The notes: a model not told the origin generated them from the letters alone. Shown: positions 11,465-23,489, counted from the stretch's first letter. The stretch: 64,000 bases of DNA from Mytilus edulis (GCF_963676685.1 NC_092352.1:25191117-25255116); one strand, 5' to 3'. A program made the numbers and translations.

Positions 11465-11645
11465 TAGTATGACGTCCATTAATACTAACCTAGTACACAT
11501 TTTTGTTTAGGGGCCAGCTGAAGCACGCCTCCAGGTGCGGGAATTTCACGCTGCGTTGAAGACCAATTGGTGGCCTTAGGTTGTTGTCTGCTATCTCGTC
11601 GGGTTGTTGTCTCTTTGACACGTTACCCATTTCCATTATAAATTG
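11465..11645 (+). mobile_element. 3' tail fragment of retroelement family B
   Basis: Carries 'ggggccagctgaagcacgcc', 'aggtgcgggaatttcacgct' and 'cgggttgttgtctctttgac'. Weaker similarity to the same tail extends left to about 11250 (compare 24850-25060). The opposite-strand open frames here are artefacts of the repeat. Confidence 0.75.
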
Positions 11646-11719
11646 TAATAAAACTCCCGTTAATATTGTTACAAATAAAAATAGTGAGCATATATACATA
11701 TAGTCTCTTAAACGGTTGA

Positions 11720-13815
11720 GTTGGATCATTATTTAAGGCCGTATAGTAACCTGTAGATAATACCATCCTCGTCCTTCGGTGTCTGGTCTCGTAGGCAATC
11801 ATAACATATCTTATTTTTATACGATTTTTCATTTACATAAAAAAAAAACGTCTATATATCATTGTATTGACAAATTTTATCAAAACAAAGATATTAAAAA
11901 AACAAAAATGTGTGTCGACAAGAAATGATACCTCGCTCACACTATCACACTACCTAGTTCAGTGAACCACAGAATCTTGATCAAAATGCTTATTCGACAA
12001 TTTTTATAAAACGCCCACATTCTGATGAACAGCAACACAAAATAATCTTCCCAAAATTTATCCTGATGTCATCATGAGATTTGATATCTCTCATATTGAT
12101 TAGTTTCACTGATGAAAGTTTCATTTGCAGCTTATTCTCTGTAATTTGTAGAAATGTTGACGTGACCAATTTAAAGATAGAGCAGAATTTACAGACACTA
12201 TTTTTAGTTGTAGAAATTTAAAAGTATCTAGGTTGTAAAACTACAAACACATTTTATAAATTACAACATGTACATTCGTTCATGTTAAACATGTAGAATC
12301 CTTACCAGAGGTGATGTCTGAATTATCTTTAGCTACATAATTGATCATAACTGTATCACAAATTCCACTTGTTGTTTTGTCCAATCTACAGCCGTATTAG
12401 TAAAACTTCAATCATGCTCTTTTGTCCTAAGGGCTGTTTAAATGTTCTACACATCCCTTAAATTTTTATAACAAAATATGCCACTAATTTCTATCACTTG
12501 AGTTTCAGCAAACATTCATTAATTAGTAAAGACACCTTTATTTTTGATATGGGCTACTGTCAAAATGAAAATCGAAGAAATTGTAAAAATCAATTTATCT
12601 ATCAAATTACCCATAGCCAGAAATTTGTAGTACTTTTGCTAATTAATATTCATAATATGTAAATGAGAATTGTACCACGTGATAATAGTTTGAACTGGAA
12701 TGGGTTGATATCATTAAAATCTTTAAAACACGGATATTATAAGTTGCCCGTCACAAAGCCTTGATTATAATCACTCTGATATTTCCGTAAAGGGAAAACG
12801 GTACTATTTATTCTGCCATAGGCGACAATACTAACAATTCCTAAATTTACCACTTTTTATAATAAAAACCTGAATAAAACAGTTATGTGTGGTGTTAGTA
12901 CTTTATTATTCTATTTTAAAAATTAAAGCCAAATAGTATCATGACCAATTTCCAACGGAGCTTGTTTATGTTATCCATGCCCACCGTCATTTTACAACAA
13001 ATTTTGGAAATTTTGGAAGCCTTTTCGAATAATTCTCTAGAAAATATTTCAATAGGTTTTTAAATTTATATTGGAAATTTACACACTGCAGTTATTCATA
13101 GATAATTAAAAAAATATATTGTACCCTTACATCCAATCACAGCGCTCCTAATTTGACTTCCTTCACCTGCCTTGGGTACACAAAAGGCCAACCTAATGCT
13201 GGGAAAATGTAATACTACCGTTTTCCCTAAAGTTGTCAGGCGGTCAAAATCAAAACAATGAACACGAATTTAGTGAATTTTTCATGTTTTTGTGAGGGTT
13301 TTTTTTTCTTGAAATAGGGGCATTTTAACTTTACGTGGGAACCTAAAGTTCAACGACTACACATACAAGGTTTAAACTTGCTTATTCTCTGAACATTTAA
13401 GTTTCAAGTTTTATCCCGGCAACCTGTTTTTGTAACGACCTTGTTAGCCAATTTTCAACACGAAGTTTGCAAATTTGACGTTTCAGCCATTTTAGCCTGT
13501 ATTTAATACTGCAATGTTAAAAGCCTCTCTCTTCAATTTTTAAAATAGCTCAGGAACCTTGATTTTTGCAACAACAGTCATTATGTTTCGTTTAAATTGT
13601 GTTTATTGTTATGTATATTTACTTTCTGTCCCGGCAACCTATCTATCACTTAAATCATGGAAGTAATATTACTTCCATGCTTAAATTAAAGTTAAAACAC
13701 ACATTTTTTTTTATTTCCCTATCATTTCAATATAATTCCCGTGACCCGTATTCGATTTCTTTAGTATAATATTCAAATAGGCAAGGTGGCGTTGATTTCT
13801 GGACATGCTGAACTT
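11720..13815. other. First intron / intergenic DNA of gene 2 side, no gene seen
   Basis: A fragment at 11735-11800 shares 'aaggccgtatagtaacctgt' with a dispersed repeat (also 16270, 40608, 49425). Otherwise AT-rich sequence with no supported gene. Confidence 0.5.
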
Positions 13816-13819
13816 TAAT

Positions 13820-14010
13820 TAGCCTCTAGTGAGGGGGATATGACCTTTATCGGGACTCCAGGATCGGGTGTTTTTAAGCTCAGGATTTCGGGATTGACCC
13901 TTTCGGGATCCAAGAATTCTGTTTTTGGAATATCGGGATGTCGGGACCTCGGGATTTCGTCTTTTTAAGCCTGGGATTTCGGGATCAGGACCCCTCATAC
14001 CCACTCTCTA
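13820..14010. repeat. GGGATTTCGGGAT-type repeat, copy 1
   Basis: Internally repetitive sequence (gggatttcgggat, gggactccaggatcgggtg, tttttaagc) closely matching 22150-22340 inside the foldback element, in the same orientation. It lies just downstream of the gene 2 main exon, on the intron side. Confidence 0.8.
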
Positions 14011-14282
14011 AGGATGTACCTTAATGATATAATATTTTATGTGGAAACTAACTTCCATAAAGATTAAATCAATAGTCTAGATTACAATTTCTCATTCGTG
14101 TCTTTTTTGCACTGGATTTGATTCACTACGTCTTCAATTACACACAAGGTAAAACGGACATACCAGACATGAATTGTGTTTTGTCTTGTAACCCATTGTA
14201 TTCAGGAATGAAAAATTGCAACGACCAAATATTTTTTTCTGCTCTCAAATTGATGGAAAAAAATCTTTACATATATTATTAC

Positions 14283-14873
14283 CCTGTCATCTATAGCAGT
14301 GGGAGTTATAGCAGTGGGAGTAGGTATGCGGTTTACTTCATCTATCTGCTGCCGAGTAACACCTAGGACCACTAAACTGTCTGTTGTTGTTTTCCATTTG
14401 GTCTGAAATTCACTGTACGGAACTATTCCTGTTCTTATAACCTGCATCTCCTGATTGAACACATTCAATCTCTTCACTGCTTCAATGTTCGATCCATTAA
14501 TCATTGAGCATTCGATTATAAGGAAACATATAACATTCAGATTTAGATTCCGAAATGTTGTGCATGATGTTATAACTTTACAAATACATCCTGACTTCCT
14601 GCAACTATTTGTTTTTTCGTCTTTATACAAGAAACTCCATTGTCTTTTGGTCAATGTTGCCGATATAGAGTATGCACAGTCAGCATGCAGTGCACAGCAA
14701 GTTATATTGACACGAAAACAGTGCATAATGCGATGTTTGTTTGTCTCTAGGAATTGGTAGAACGACACTCTATTTTCTCGTAGATGATTTTCGAGTATCT
14801 TTTCACACGTTGGATGAACTAATTGATTTAGTAATTTATTCAGACGCTCGTAATTTTGCTGTTCTGATGCCAT
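14283..14873 (-). CDS. Gene 2, main exon: HEPN-like (DZIP3-type) Cys-containing domain
   Basis: 197 codons with no interruption, exactly the length of gene 1 and highly similar to it (NYERLN, VHPTCEKILENHLRENR, FLETNKHRIMHCFRV). ATG at 14873 follows a GATGTTAG acceptor four bases upstream; the exon ends after IDDR with a GTAATA donor in phase 0. The Cys pattern is complete: CC, C, C-x4-C-x-C. The HEPN catalytic-type motif position reads FNQEMQ, so the Arg and His are both absent. A small in-frame duplication, PTAITPTAI, lies near the exon end. Exons A, B and C downstream can all be joined in frame. Intact as far as the sequence shows; the exact role is unknown. Confidence 0.72.
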
Positions 14874-15408
14874 GTTTCTAACATCGACAAAAATAAAAAT
14901 AAATTATAATTACATAAGTATAAAATATTAACTTATTGGTCGTGCCGGTGTCTATCTGTACTGTTTATGCAGGTGCTGTATGAAACTTAACCCGAAAGAC
15001 AGCTGCCGAAAATAAAGGTGGCATAGTATGTACTTTATGCTTACTTTCATAGAATCCGAACATTCTTTAATACTGATATTTTATGTATTGTGTCATTGTA
15101 TCTGGGTTTTTTTTACCATTGTTTATCATATATGCGGTGAGGTTCTATTTTTCAAACTAATTTTCATTGCCTTTTTTATTCCTTTTGATACCCACCCCAC
15201 TGCTCGAAATGAAAAGCAGGATGTTTGAGTGTTTTTAAAAAAAAAAGTTTTACACCCGCTCAATGTGCATGCGGCTTTTTCTTAACATATTCTTTCTGTT
15301 CCTATCTTAAAGTATACGTTGTCTTATTGAAATATTCCCCATTTCCCTTCTCAATTTTCTGTTGCTTTGAAATTCTAAAAATGAATATATATATTTGAAA
15401 GCTCTTAC

Positions 15409-15522
15409 CTTTATTTTTGTGTTCAATATTCCATAACCTTTATATTTATAAATAGTTTGACCTTTTACATTATTTTTTTTAGAATTGTGTAAGACTTAGC
15501 AAGTGATCCACATAAGTGAATT
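15409..15522 (-). promoter_or_regulatory. Gene 2 putative promoter and first-exon donor
   Basis: Minus-strand order: partial palindrome (15505-15522), AGGTCA (about 15457-15462), TATTTATAAAT (about 15444-15455), AG/GTAAGAG donor at 15409. Colinear with the blocks before genes 1 and 3. The TATA-like box lies only about 40 bases from the donor, so the first exon would be tiny. Confidence 0.4.
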
Positions 15523-15934
15523 TTGATTGTTTTAATTGTTGTATTTAAATTTTGCATATTTAATAAAGGAAATTAGTCGTACCAGCGTAATGTTAAAATA
15601 AAATTGGACTAAATTGTAATCGGAACCTTTTAAATATGTCTCTGTTATACTTATACACATGGGTGTTAAAACACCAAATTTCTAAAAGGAAAAGTACTAA
15701 TTGCCTTCAGTTTATAAATTATGATAATGTGCAAAAGTCATTTCAGCTTTCAGTCCAGGTATAAGAAGACAGACAGACAAGTTGTGTCGACATAAATGCC
15801 TAATATTCAAGCACTTCCGGCGTCAATGCGAAGTTTGCTTCATATGTAGTTCTTGGTCTTGTCACATATAGGAAAATTACAAAACCGTTGAAAATATCAG
15901 ATCTTCGATAGGGGGCATGGGATATCGTATAAAT

Positions 15935-16065
15935 GTAGGACTCGGAGGTGCGTTAGGGACTCGGAGGTGCGTTAGGGACGCTGAAGTGCGATGGTCACGC
16001 TTTAGTGCGATGGTCTACGCCGAAGTGCGATGGTCCGTACGCTAATGTGCGATGGTCTATATATG
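15935..16065. repeat. ~19-bp GC-rich minisatellite
   Basis: Two copies of 'gggactcggaggtgcgtta' are followed by four or five related units of the form 'cgctgaagtgcgatggtc'. It is much richer in GC than its surroundings. No coding frame is supported. Confidence 0.85.
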
Positions 16066-16214
16066 TTGTTATTTATAGTTTTATGCTTAATGAGAGAACG
16101 TTCTCTTTAAATTTTCTGTATGAAGATATTTTCTGCGTTAATATTTATATTTGTTTTCGTTCATTTTTTGTACATAAATAAAGCTGTTAGTTTTCTCGTT
16201 TAAATTGTTTTACG

Positions 16215-16365
16215 TAGTCATTTCGGGGCCTGTTATAGCTGACTATGTGGTATGGGCTTTGCTCATTGTTGAAGGCCGTACGGTGACCTATAGTTGTTAA
16301 TTTCTGTGTCATGTAGGTCTATTGTGGAGAGTTGTGTCATTGGTAATCATACCACATCTTCACAT
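16215..16365 (+). repeat. Dispersed repeat with 'gttgaaggccgtacgg'
   Basis: Shared with 49365-49520 and 62790-62945 (blocks 'gttgaaggccgta', 'ggagagttgt', 'cataccacatcttc') and, in fragments, with 11735 and 40608. Probably the end of a mobile element; family not identified. Confidence 0.65.
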
Positions 16366-16369
16366 ATCA

Positions 16370-17150
16370 TAACACGAAGAGTATGTGGTCCGGGAACACA
16401 ATTATCGTCCGTTAATTTTCGTTGTTCATACTTTGAGTTAGAGTCGATGAAGTTTTCTTTAATTTAGTACAACACACTGTACAAATATCATTGATAAAGC
16501 GCAAGTGGGATTTTTTTTATTTTCATTTATTGTCTAAAAGAAATGTACTATAAATAAATTGTGTTCTCGGACCATGTGAGCGAACCCATATATAGTTAAA
16601 GGTTTCAAAGCACAATCGTATGTAAAATACAATTAACTTCTGTAAATTTCAAAAAAAGATGTGCTTCACAGAGGCTTAATTTCACATGTTTTCTAATAAT
16701 TTCATTTTACCGGTAGTATTAAGAATGTATATAACTTGTATGCATAATGGATATACAAAACAATTCCATATTTTCTTAGTCCAGTTGCAGTAAAAGCGAC
16801 ATGCGGGTGATAAGTTATAAAGTACTTATTATATTTCGTTTTAAGCAGCTATCACATATTCAGTCAATAAAATAAGCACTATTTTTAATGGAAAATATGT
16901 TTGCTTGTAGCTGCTGGAACGATTGAATGAATTTTAACTTTTTTTGTGCAAAGTCTGAGAGTACACTTAAACTTTACGATTAAAACTTGAAATATTCTCG
17001 ATTTTTTAATTAATAAACAATAATGCTTCTTCTAGCACAGATATTTACTTCTTTATCGACACGAACAATATGCAATTTATGTAACCCATCGCACTACAGC
17101 GTAACCACCATCGTACCTCGGTTTTGATATGAATTGAACGAATAAAATTG
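16370..17150. other. No gene seen
   Basis: AT-rich sequence without a supportable gene or recognised repeat. Confidence 0.55.
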
Positions 17151-17600
17151 AGAAAGGAAATAGGGAATGTGTCAAAGCGACAACAACCCGACCATAGAGC
17201 AGACAACAAGTATTGAAAAAACAGCAATGAAAAAAAATCCAGAAAACAGGAAATATTTAAGTTTCTATTAATAAAATCGTAACTTTGAGAAAATATCTGG
17301 CATGTCGAATAAACTGACAATACTACGTTTTGTTTCCGGGTTTCTGTTTCGTTTTTTTTTTGTACTCTCGCTATTAATTTGCACAACAAAACAGGTTGAA
17401 ATGAAAAGGAAAATATTATCAAATACAGGGATTGTACCAGACAAGAAGTGAGTGTGAAATGAGGTAGTTGCTGATAAAAAGTAAAATCACAAAAATACTG
17501 AACTCTGAGGAAAAGTAAAAACGGAAAGTCCCTTATCAAATGGCAAAATCAAATGAAAAAAAAACACCACATCAAACGAATGGACAACACCAATTAGACA
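17150..17600 (-). mobile_element. Family B tail fragment plus dispersed-repeat fragment
   Basis: 17155-17240 is the reverse complement of the family B tail end (gtgtcaaagcgacaacaacc, cgaccatagagcagacaac). 17490-17600 is the 'tactgaactctgaggaaaag' repeat also at 38580 and 46990. The long opposite-strand open frame across 17045-17539 is assembled from these repeats and is not taken as a gene. Confidence 0.7.
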
Positions 17601-17724
17601 TTATTCGATTTTTTGACAAATTTCAGGATAGAAGCATTTAGAGGTTTGTTTAAAATATTACAGTGCGTTTAAATTAAAAGTTACATAACCTATAGTGGGC
17701 TATATTTAATGTTTAATAAACTTG

Positions 17725-18510
17725 AGAAAGGAAATGGGGAATGTGTCAAAGCGACAACAACCCAACCATAGAGCAGACAACAGCCAAAGGCCACCAATGG
17801 GTCTTAAATATAGCGAGAAACTCCATCACCCGTAAGCGTCCTTCAGCTCGCTTCTTAAAAAATATAAATACTTGTACAGTGATAATGGACGTCATACTAA
17901 ACTCCGAATTATACACAACAAACCTCAATTAAAAATCATACAAGACAAACAAAGGCCAGAGGCTCCTGACTTGGGACAGGCGCAAAATTGCGGCGGGGTT
18001 CAACATGTTTATGAGATCTCAACCCTCTCCCTATACTCTAGCCAATGTAGAAAAGTAGACGCATAACAATACGCACATTAAAATTGAGTTCAAGAGAAGT
18101 CCGAGTCCGATGTCAGAAGATGTAACCAAAGAAAATAAATAAAATGACAATAATACATAAATAACAACAGACTACCAGCAGTTAACTGACATGCCAGCTC
18201 CAGACCTCAATTAAACTGATTGAAAGAGTATGTCTTCATCATATGAATATCAGGCAAAATCCCTCCCGTTTGGGGTTTAGTATCATAATATCCTAAAATA
18301 TATGAGAAGAACATAACCCGTGTCATGTCAACAACTGTTTTTTTTTAAATAAACGTGTTTAGTTCCGATGAAAAGACCCTATAAGTGAATCAATATTAAA
18401 GCCAAAATTTGCAATCTTTAATTACCTGACAACAGTATCGTAACTATATCCCTTTTAATAAGTCTGTTTAACGGTTTTGTAAGCTTTTGAGGTGAATACT
18501 GACATTTTTA
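17725..18510 (-). mobile_element. Truncated retroelement family B (tail plus RT C-terminal remnant)
   Basis: The reverse complement is colinear with 24460-25240 on the other strand. It begins in the degraded RT C-terminal coding part (about 18380-18500, including the region around 'acctgacaacagtatcgtaac') and continues through the family tail to 'acacattccccatttcc'. The matching copies allow the 3' end of this family to be defined. No intact frame. Confidence 0.8.
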
Positions 18511-20420
18511 AGAACACATGAGTCGGAAACAGTCCAATCAAAATTACATCTATTTCTTATTTACTATTGTTAATTTAAAGACATTAAGGAAACTGTTATT
18601 TAACTTTTTACGAATTCAATGTAGATATGCCTTTGCTAGCTTCACTGCATGTTCAAAATGCACAATACTAAAACTTTTGCTTTATTGTTAATGTAAAGTT
18701 GTGTCCGGCAATCGCGACAGTAAGCAAGACAGTCTTAATCTAGAGAAGTACTTTTGAATGCTACATCTCAGTCAGAACGGTGCTTTCTTGAAGGCGGGAT
18801 TATAAAAAATAGAAAAATAGAACAGTAAGCCTTTTATGCATTGGTGTCATTATAACGAAAGGCTATATTAAAGAAGACAGAGGAAAAGTATGAATAATGA
18901 CATTTTCGCTTTTATTAATACATTTTCGACGGAAAGAGTCATCTTTTGGAGACGATCCTGCCACTTGTATAAAAAATCTTGTCAAGAGTTTATTGGTTTT
19001 GATTAAAAATGTCGATCAGTACACCTCAAAGAGATTCAGTACAAATATATCATATTAGTTAGTAGTCTTAATAAAACAATGATTATCTTGGACGACATAA
19101 AACAGGAGAATATATTATTTACAATATTACATAAACCGTTAGTAGAACAAAACAGACAACGCCAAAACTTTACCGTAAAAGGGATGAATTCAGCTTCCTA
19201 ATTGTGAATTTTAGTTTCTATGTAGTACGATATCAAAGTTTTGTATCTCCAAGTTGATGGCTGCATTCTCTATCCTGATTTTCCATGACAGAAGGTTGCT
19301 ACTCACATGGAAAATATATTGTACTCATGGTTCAAATTACTAAAGTTAAAGTAGTCCTTTACCTTACAACATTTTTTTTTTCCATTTACCTGTGTACAAT
19401 ATTTTATTTTATTTAGCGGTATTTTGTTATGGTTGTCTTTTCGACATCTCACCCCTTATGATATTGATTTTATATTAAGATTGTTTCATATATTAATTGT
19501 TTTCGTTCAGTGCATTTTCACTTGTTTGTGTTTTGTAAGTATTTTGAATCAGTTAAGCCATTTCTATTGATATTTTATAGTATGTCTTTCTATGTTGTAA
19601 TGTTCTACTTTTGTTTCAGGTAAGGGTGAAGGTTGGTATCTAATAAAAACGCCTTTGTTTATACCTGTCCTTAGTCAGGAAGCTGATGTTCAGTGGTTGT
19701 CGTTTGTTGACGTTTTTCATAACAGTTTCTCGTTTCTCATTTTTTTATATAGATTATACCGTTGGTTTCTCTGTTTGAATAGTTTTACACTAGTCATGTG
19801 TGAGACCCTTTGTAGCTTGCTTCGCGTTCTTGCTACACAATACAGTCCCCTTTACACGATTATGATAATACCGAATTAAACTTATCAACGAATGTGTCCT
19901 TATAATGAGTAACATGACGTGTCTAAATTTTTGTGCATCATCTGCTTCCCCCTAAAGATTACCTTTGGAAAACCCCTTGTTTAGTCTTTAATGGGTGTTT
20001 TGTTTTTGTTGCACTTCAGTGTGTTTGTTCTGCCTTTGTTTTCTTTTTTGAGGAAATGTGTTTTCTTCTGCTTTAGTGTGTAACCCATATTTGTTTTCTC
20101 TAAATCGATTTAAGACTTTTGAACAGTGGTATACTAATGTTGCCTTTATCAAATAAAATGTTTTGAGGAGATTGATTGTTTTCGTCCTCTTTTGTTATTG
20201 CCATGTTGTTGACAGTTACTCTTCGAATTATGAGTTTTAAATGTCCCCTTGATATTTTTCGCCTTTGTTTAATAAAGAAAATAAGACGAAAGCCTTACAA
20301 TAGCTTACAAAACACTATACAGAAAACTAAAGATAGAGGAAGTCTGATCAACCAAATAAACGAAGGGTATAGCTGCACAAGTGTTATCCGACGTGTAACT
20401 CTTAATGAAATTCATTGATA
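18510..20420. repeat. Segmental-duplication block upstream of gene 2, with decayed RT copy
   Basis: Colinear with 45530-46830 and, less completely, 6715-7640. Landmarks: 'aacacatgagtcggaaacag' (18514), 'tttcttgaaggcgggatta' (18784), a dead RT fragment (19130-19350, 'caaaactttaccgtaaaagg'), a decayed family A-like tail (20180-20270), and 'aaataaacgaagggtatagc' (20355). The open frame at 20176-20418 falls in this noncoding block. Confidence 0.7.
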
Positions 20421-20624
20421 TTAAATATTTATGGCCAATTAAAAAAAACTCCTATGATTTCAATCTATTCAAATAATGTAATTATTTTTTCACTTTGCAG
20501 GTGTTCAGTACAACTATTTTTTAGTTTTTAAGTGCCTGCGACAACGTGACCCAGGATTTTTTTATTCCAAAGTCATGAGAACTGTTTTTTACGGTGGCAG
20601 AATGCGGCCATGAAAGAAAAAAAA

Positions 20625-21225
20625 ATTATGTTGTTCCCTCAAGATACTATGTCGTTCCCTCAAGATGCTATGTCGTTCCAACAAGATAGTTATCTCGTTC
20701 CCTCAAGATACTATGTCGTTCCCTCAAGATAGTTATCTCGTTCCCTCAAGATACTATGTCGTTCCCTCAAGATAGTTATCTCGTTCCCTCAAGATAATTA
20801 TCTCGTTCCCTCAAGATACTATGTCGATCCCTCAAGATGTTATGTTGTTCCCTCAAGATACTATGTCGTTCCCTCAAGATGATATGTCGTTACCACAAGA
20901 TAGTTATCTCGTTCCCTCAAGTTACTATGTCGTTCCCTCAAGATAGTTATCTCGTTCCCGCAAGATACTATGTCGTTCCCTCAAGATAGTTATCTCGTTC
21001 CCTCAAGATAATTATCTCGTTCCCTCAAGATACTATGTCGTTCCCTCAAGATACTATGTCGTTCCCTCAAGATACTATGTCGTTCCCTCAAGATGATATG
21101 TCGTTCCCACAAGATAGTTATCTCGTTCCCTCAAGATACTATGTCGTTCCCTCAAGATAGCTATCTCGTTCCCTCAAGATACTATATCGTTCCCTCAAGA
21201 TAGTTATCTCGTTCCCTCAACATAG
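20625..21225 (+). repeat. Left arm: ~21-bp minisatellite
   Basis: About 28 units of 'ttccctcaagatactatgtcg' and 'ttccctcaagatagttatctcg'. The two unit types alternate in a higher-order pattern rather than at random. Confidence 0.95.
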
Positions 21226-21736
21226 CAATACAATTATATTGATTTATTCTTTATTTCCAACTTCGAAACGGTGGAGTAAAGACGTGGAGTTACTTCCAAT
21301 TCACTTTTTAATCAAATGCGGAACAATGCAAGAACGAGAAATTAAGACCACCGACACGAAACACGGAAAATAAATAAGGGGAAATACGAAGCACGCACAT
21401 CGAACCAAACACGAGAAAACGAGAAATAAAACACCAAATCACGAAAACACGTAAAATGAAAAAGCCGAAAACGTTGCACGAAAATAACCCTTTACCACCC
21501 TTAGAAAATAAAATTAAAAATGAGCCACAAAATGTTTTATCATCTCCTATTCCTGGATTTCTAATACATTAACCTAACTGTTTGTGTTGTACATGTGCAT
21601 ATGTATGTAATCAGTATCTTCCTTAGATTTAATTTTCAAATGTTAAAAGGGTGAAAAATAATTCCTTTTCTGTGTATCCATGGCAACATTCTTCATTTAT
21701 TTACCATAAAATATTGCAAAAAGGGGGTAAACATGC

Positions 21737-22051
21737 ATGTCACATATCCCCCAAAAGTTGGATCAAACTAGAATTTCAATGCCTTTGAGTGATACCTTTT
21801 TAGACACTGTTTTCATAAATCTTCCTAATGATCAAATAAAAAATGGGTGTCTTTCGCCTAATTTTTTCGTAAAATCTAATCACAAAGTTCGTGCGACAAA
21901 AAGTTGGAAAAAAACATTACAAAAATTGCCGGACCAATGTATGGTATGGACATACATGTACAAATACGGACTGTCATACAGAAAACAGCCTATATTACAT
22001 ACATTATATGATCTTGATGTTCATATAAACCCAATACGAAGGCTATTTTAA
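21737..22051 (+). CDS. Unrecognised 104-codon open frame inside the foldback element
   Basis: Open from ATG 21737 to TAA. The sequence is polar and basic in the middle (VRATKSWKKTLQKLPDQC) with no signal peptide, membrane helix or motif I recognise. It sits in the unique centre of the foldback element between the inverted arms, so it may be cargo or a remnant of captured DNA. Chance remains possible: AT-rich DNA of this length can give such frames, and no splice sites or relatives in the window support it. Confidence 0.2.
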   Translation: MSHIPQKLDQTRISMPLSDTFLDTVFINLPNDQIKNGCLSPNFFVKSNHKVRATKSWKKTLQKLPDQCMVWTYMYKYGLSYRKQPILHTLYDLDVHINPIRRLF

Positions 22052-22149
22052 TACTCAGCTATCCAAAAATGAATTTTATTGCACACTAGCTCTTATATTT
22101 GAAAAATCCTCAGGGGCCAAAATGCGAAACTACACATCTAACTGTGGAG

Positions 22150-22340
22150 TGCTACCTTTACTGGGACTCCGGGATCGGGTGTTTTTAAGCTCGGGATTTC
22201 GGGATTGACCCTTTCGGATCCGGGAATTCTTTTTTTCGGATTACGGGACGTCGGGATTTACTTTATTTAAATTCGGGATTTCGAGATTTCGTGTTTTTAA
22301 GCCCGGGATTTCTGGATCAGGAACCCTCCTATCCCCTCTC
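22150..22340. repeat. GGGATTTCGGGAT-type repeat, copy 2
   Basis: Matches 13820-14010 (gggactccgggatcgggtg, tttttaagctcgggatttc, gggattgaccctttcgga). It lies inside the foldback element. Confidence 0.8.
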
Positions 22341-22474
22341 AGTTATTCTCTTTAAATACAGAATTATTATATCATTATTATTATGTAAATATTCTACTTT
22401 TGGGATCTGGCCACGTCTACAGTTCCGCTTCGAAGGGCGAAATGAATCATATATCAATACAAATTTAAAATCTT

Positions 22475-22960
22475 GAGGGAACGAGATAACTATCTTGAGG
22501 GAACAACATAGTATCTTGAGGGAACGACATAGCATCTTGAGGGAACAACATAACATCTTGAGGGAACGACATAGTATCTTGAGGGAACGAGATAACTATC
22601 TTGAGGGAACAACATATTATCTTGAGGGAACGACATAGTATCTTGAGGGAACGAGATAACTATTTTGAGGGAACGACATAGTATCTTGAGGGAACGAGAT
22701 AACTATCTTGAGGGAACAACATAACATCTTGAGGGAACGACATAGTATCTTGAGGGAACGACATAGCATCTTGAGGGAACGAGATAACTATCTTGAGGGA
22801 ACAACATAACATCTTGAGGGAACGACATAGTATCTTGAGGGAACGAGATAACTATCTTGAAGGAACGACATAGTATCTTGAGGGAACGAGATAACTATCT
22901 TGTGGGAACGACATAGCATCTTGAGGGAACGACATAGTATCTTGAGGGAACAACATATTT
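22475..22960 (-). repeat. Right arm: ~21-bp minisatellite, inverted
   Basis: About 23 units of 'cttgagggaacgagataacta' / 'cttgagggaacgacatagtat', the reverse complement of the left arm. The two arms could pair into a long hairpin with a ~1.25-kb loop. Confidence 0.95.
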
Positions 22961-23000
22961 TTTTTTTATTTCATGGCCGCATTCTGCCACCGTAGTTTTT

Positions 23001-23489
23001 GCTGTCTAAATCGCCATAATCACATAGGCACACGCTATTAAATTTTAAGAAACAATGGCCAAAAATCGTTATTTTTCCTACTTTTGGCATTTTTTATGCT
23101 CTTTTAACCCCCTCAACTCACCCATTTTTTGAAATTTATGGTTTTGAAATTCATTCAAACAAATTTCAAACTTACGGGATTATTTTAACGTGATAAATAG
23201 CTTTCCAAAACAAAATTTGAAAATGAGAAAATAGGGGGCAAAAGGCAGGCCTTATCGTACCCTGTCCTTTGAATTGCGCCACCGAAAGAACATTGTTCAA
23301 AAATAAGGAAATTGACATATTTCTCAATATATTTATTTCGTCAATCAAGAAACAAGTAAACATTTTTTTTTAAACTTGAAACAACATTTGACATTTCAGT
23401 TTGTTTCTATCAAATTGCAATAAATATGATCACAATCATAGTCAAATGAATCAAAAAGGGAGGCAATTGCCAAGAGTAATTGAAACACT
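23001..23489. other. 3' flank of the P450 gene, nothing else seen
   Basis: AT-rich sequence between the foldback element and the P450 stop codon; it should include the P450 3' UTR. No feature beyond that is supported. Confidence 0.5.

Larger units (their letters stand above)
20590..22994. mobile_element. Foldback-type element with minisatellite inverted arms
   Basis: The ends are near-perfect inverted repeats: TACGGTGGCAGAATGCGGCC at 20590 and its reverse complement ending at 22994, extending inward for over 100 bp and then through long arrays. Flanks carry a 6-bp direct repeat GTTTTT (20584-20589 and 22995-23000), a plausible target-site duplication. The arms (20625-21225 and 22475-22960) are arrays of ~21-bp units in opposite orientation; the ~1.25-kb centre holds a 104-codon open frame and a GGGATTTCGGGAT repeat. 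The structure matches the foldback class of transposons known from other animals. No transposase is recognised, so it is non-autonomous or moves by an unknown enzyme. Confidence 0.75.

Noticed and set aside
17045-17539. 164-codon minus-strand open frame
   Set aside because: Runs through a family B tail fragment and another dispersed repeat; hydrophobic Phe-rich sequence typical of T-rich DNA.
20620-21225. CRISPR-like direct repeats
   Set aside because: Units are contiguous with no unique spacers, and the context is eukaryotic; it is a minisatellite arm of a foldback element.
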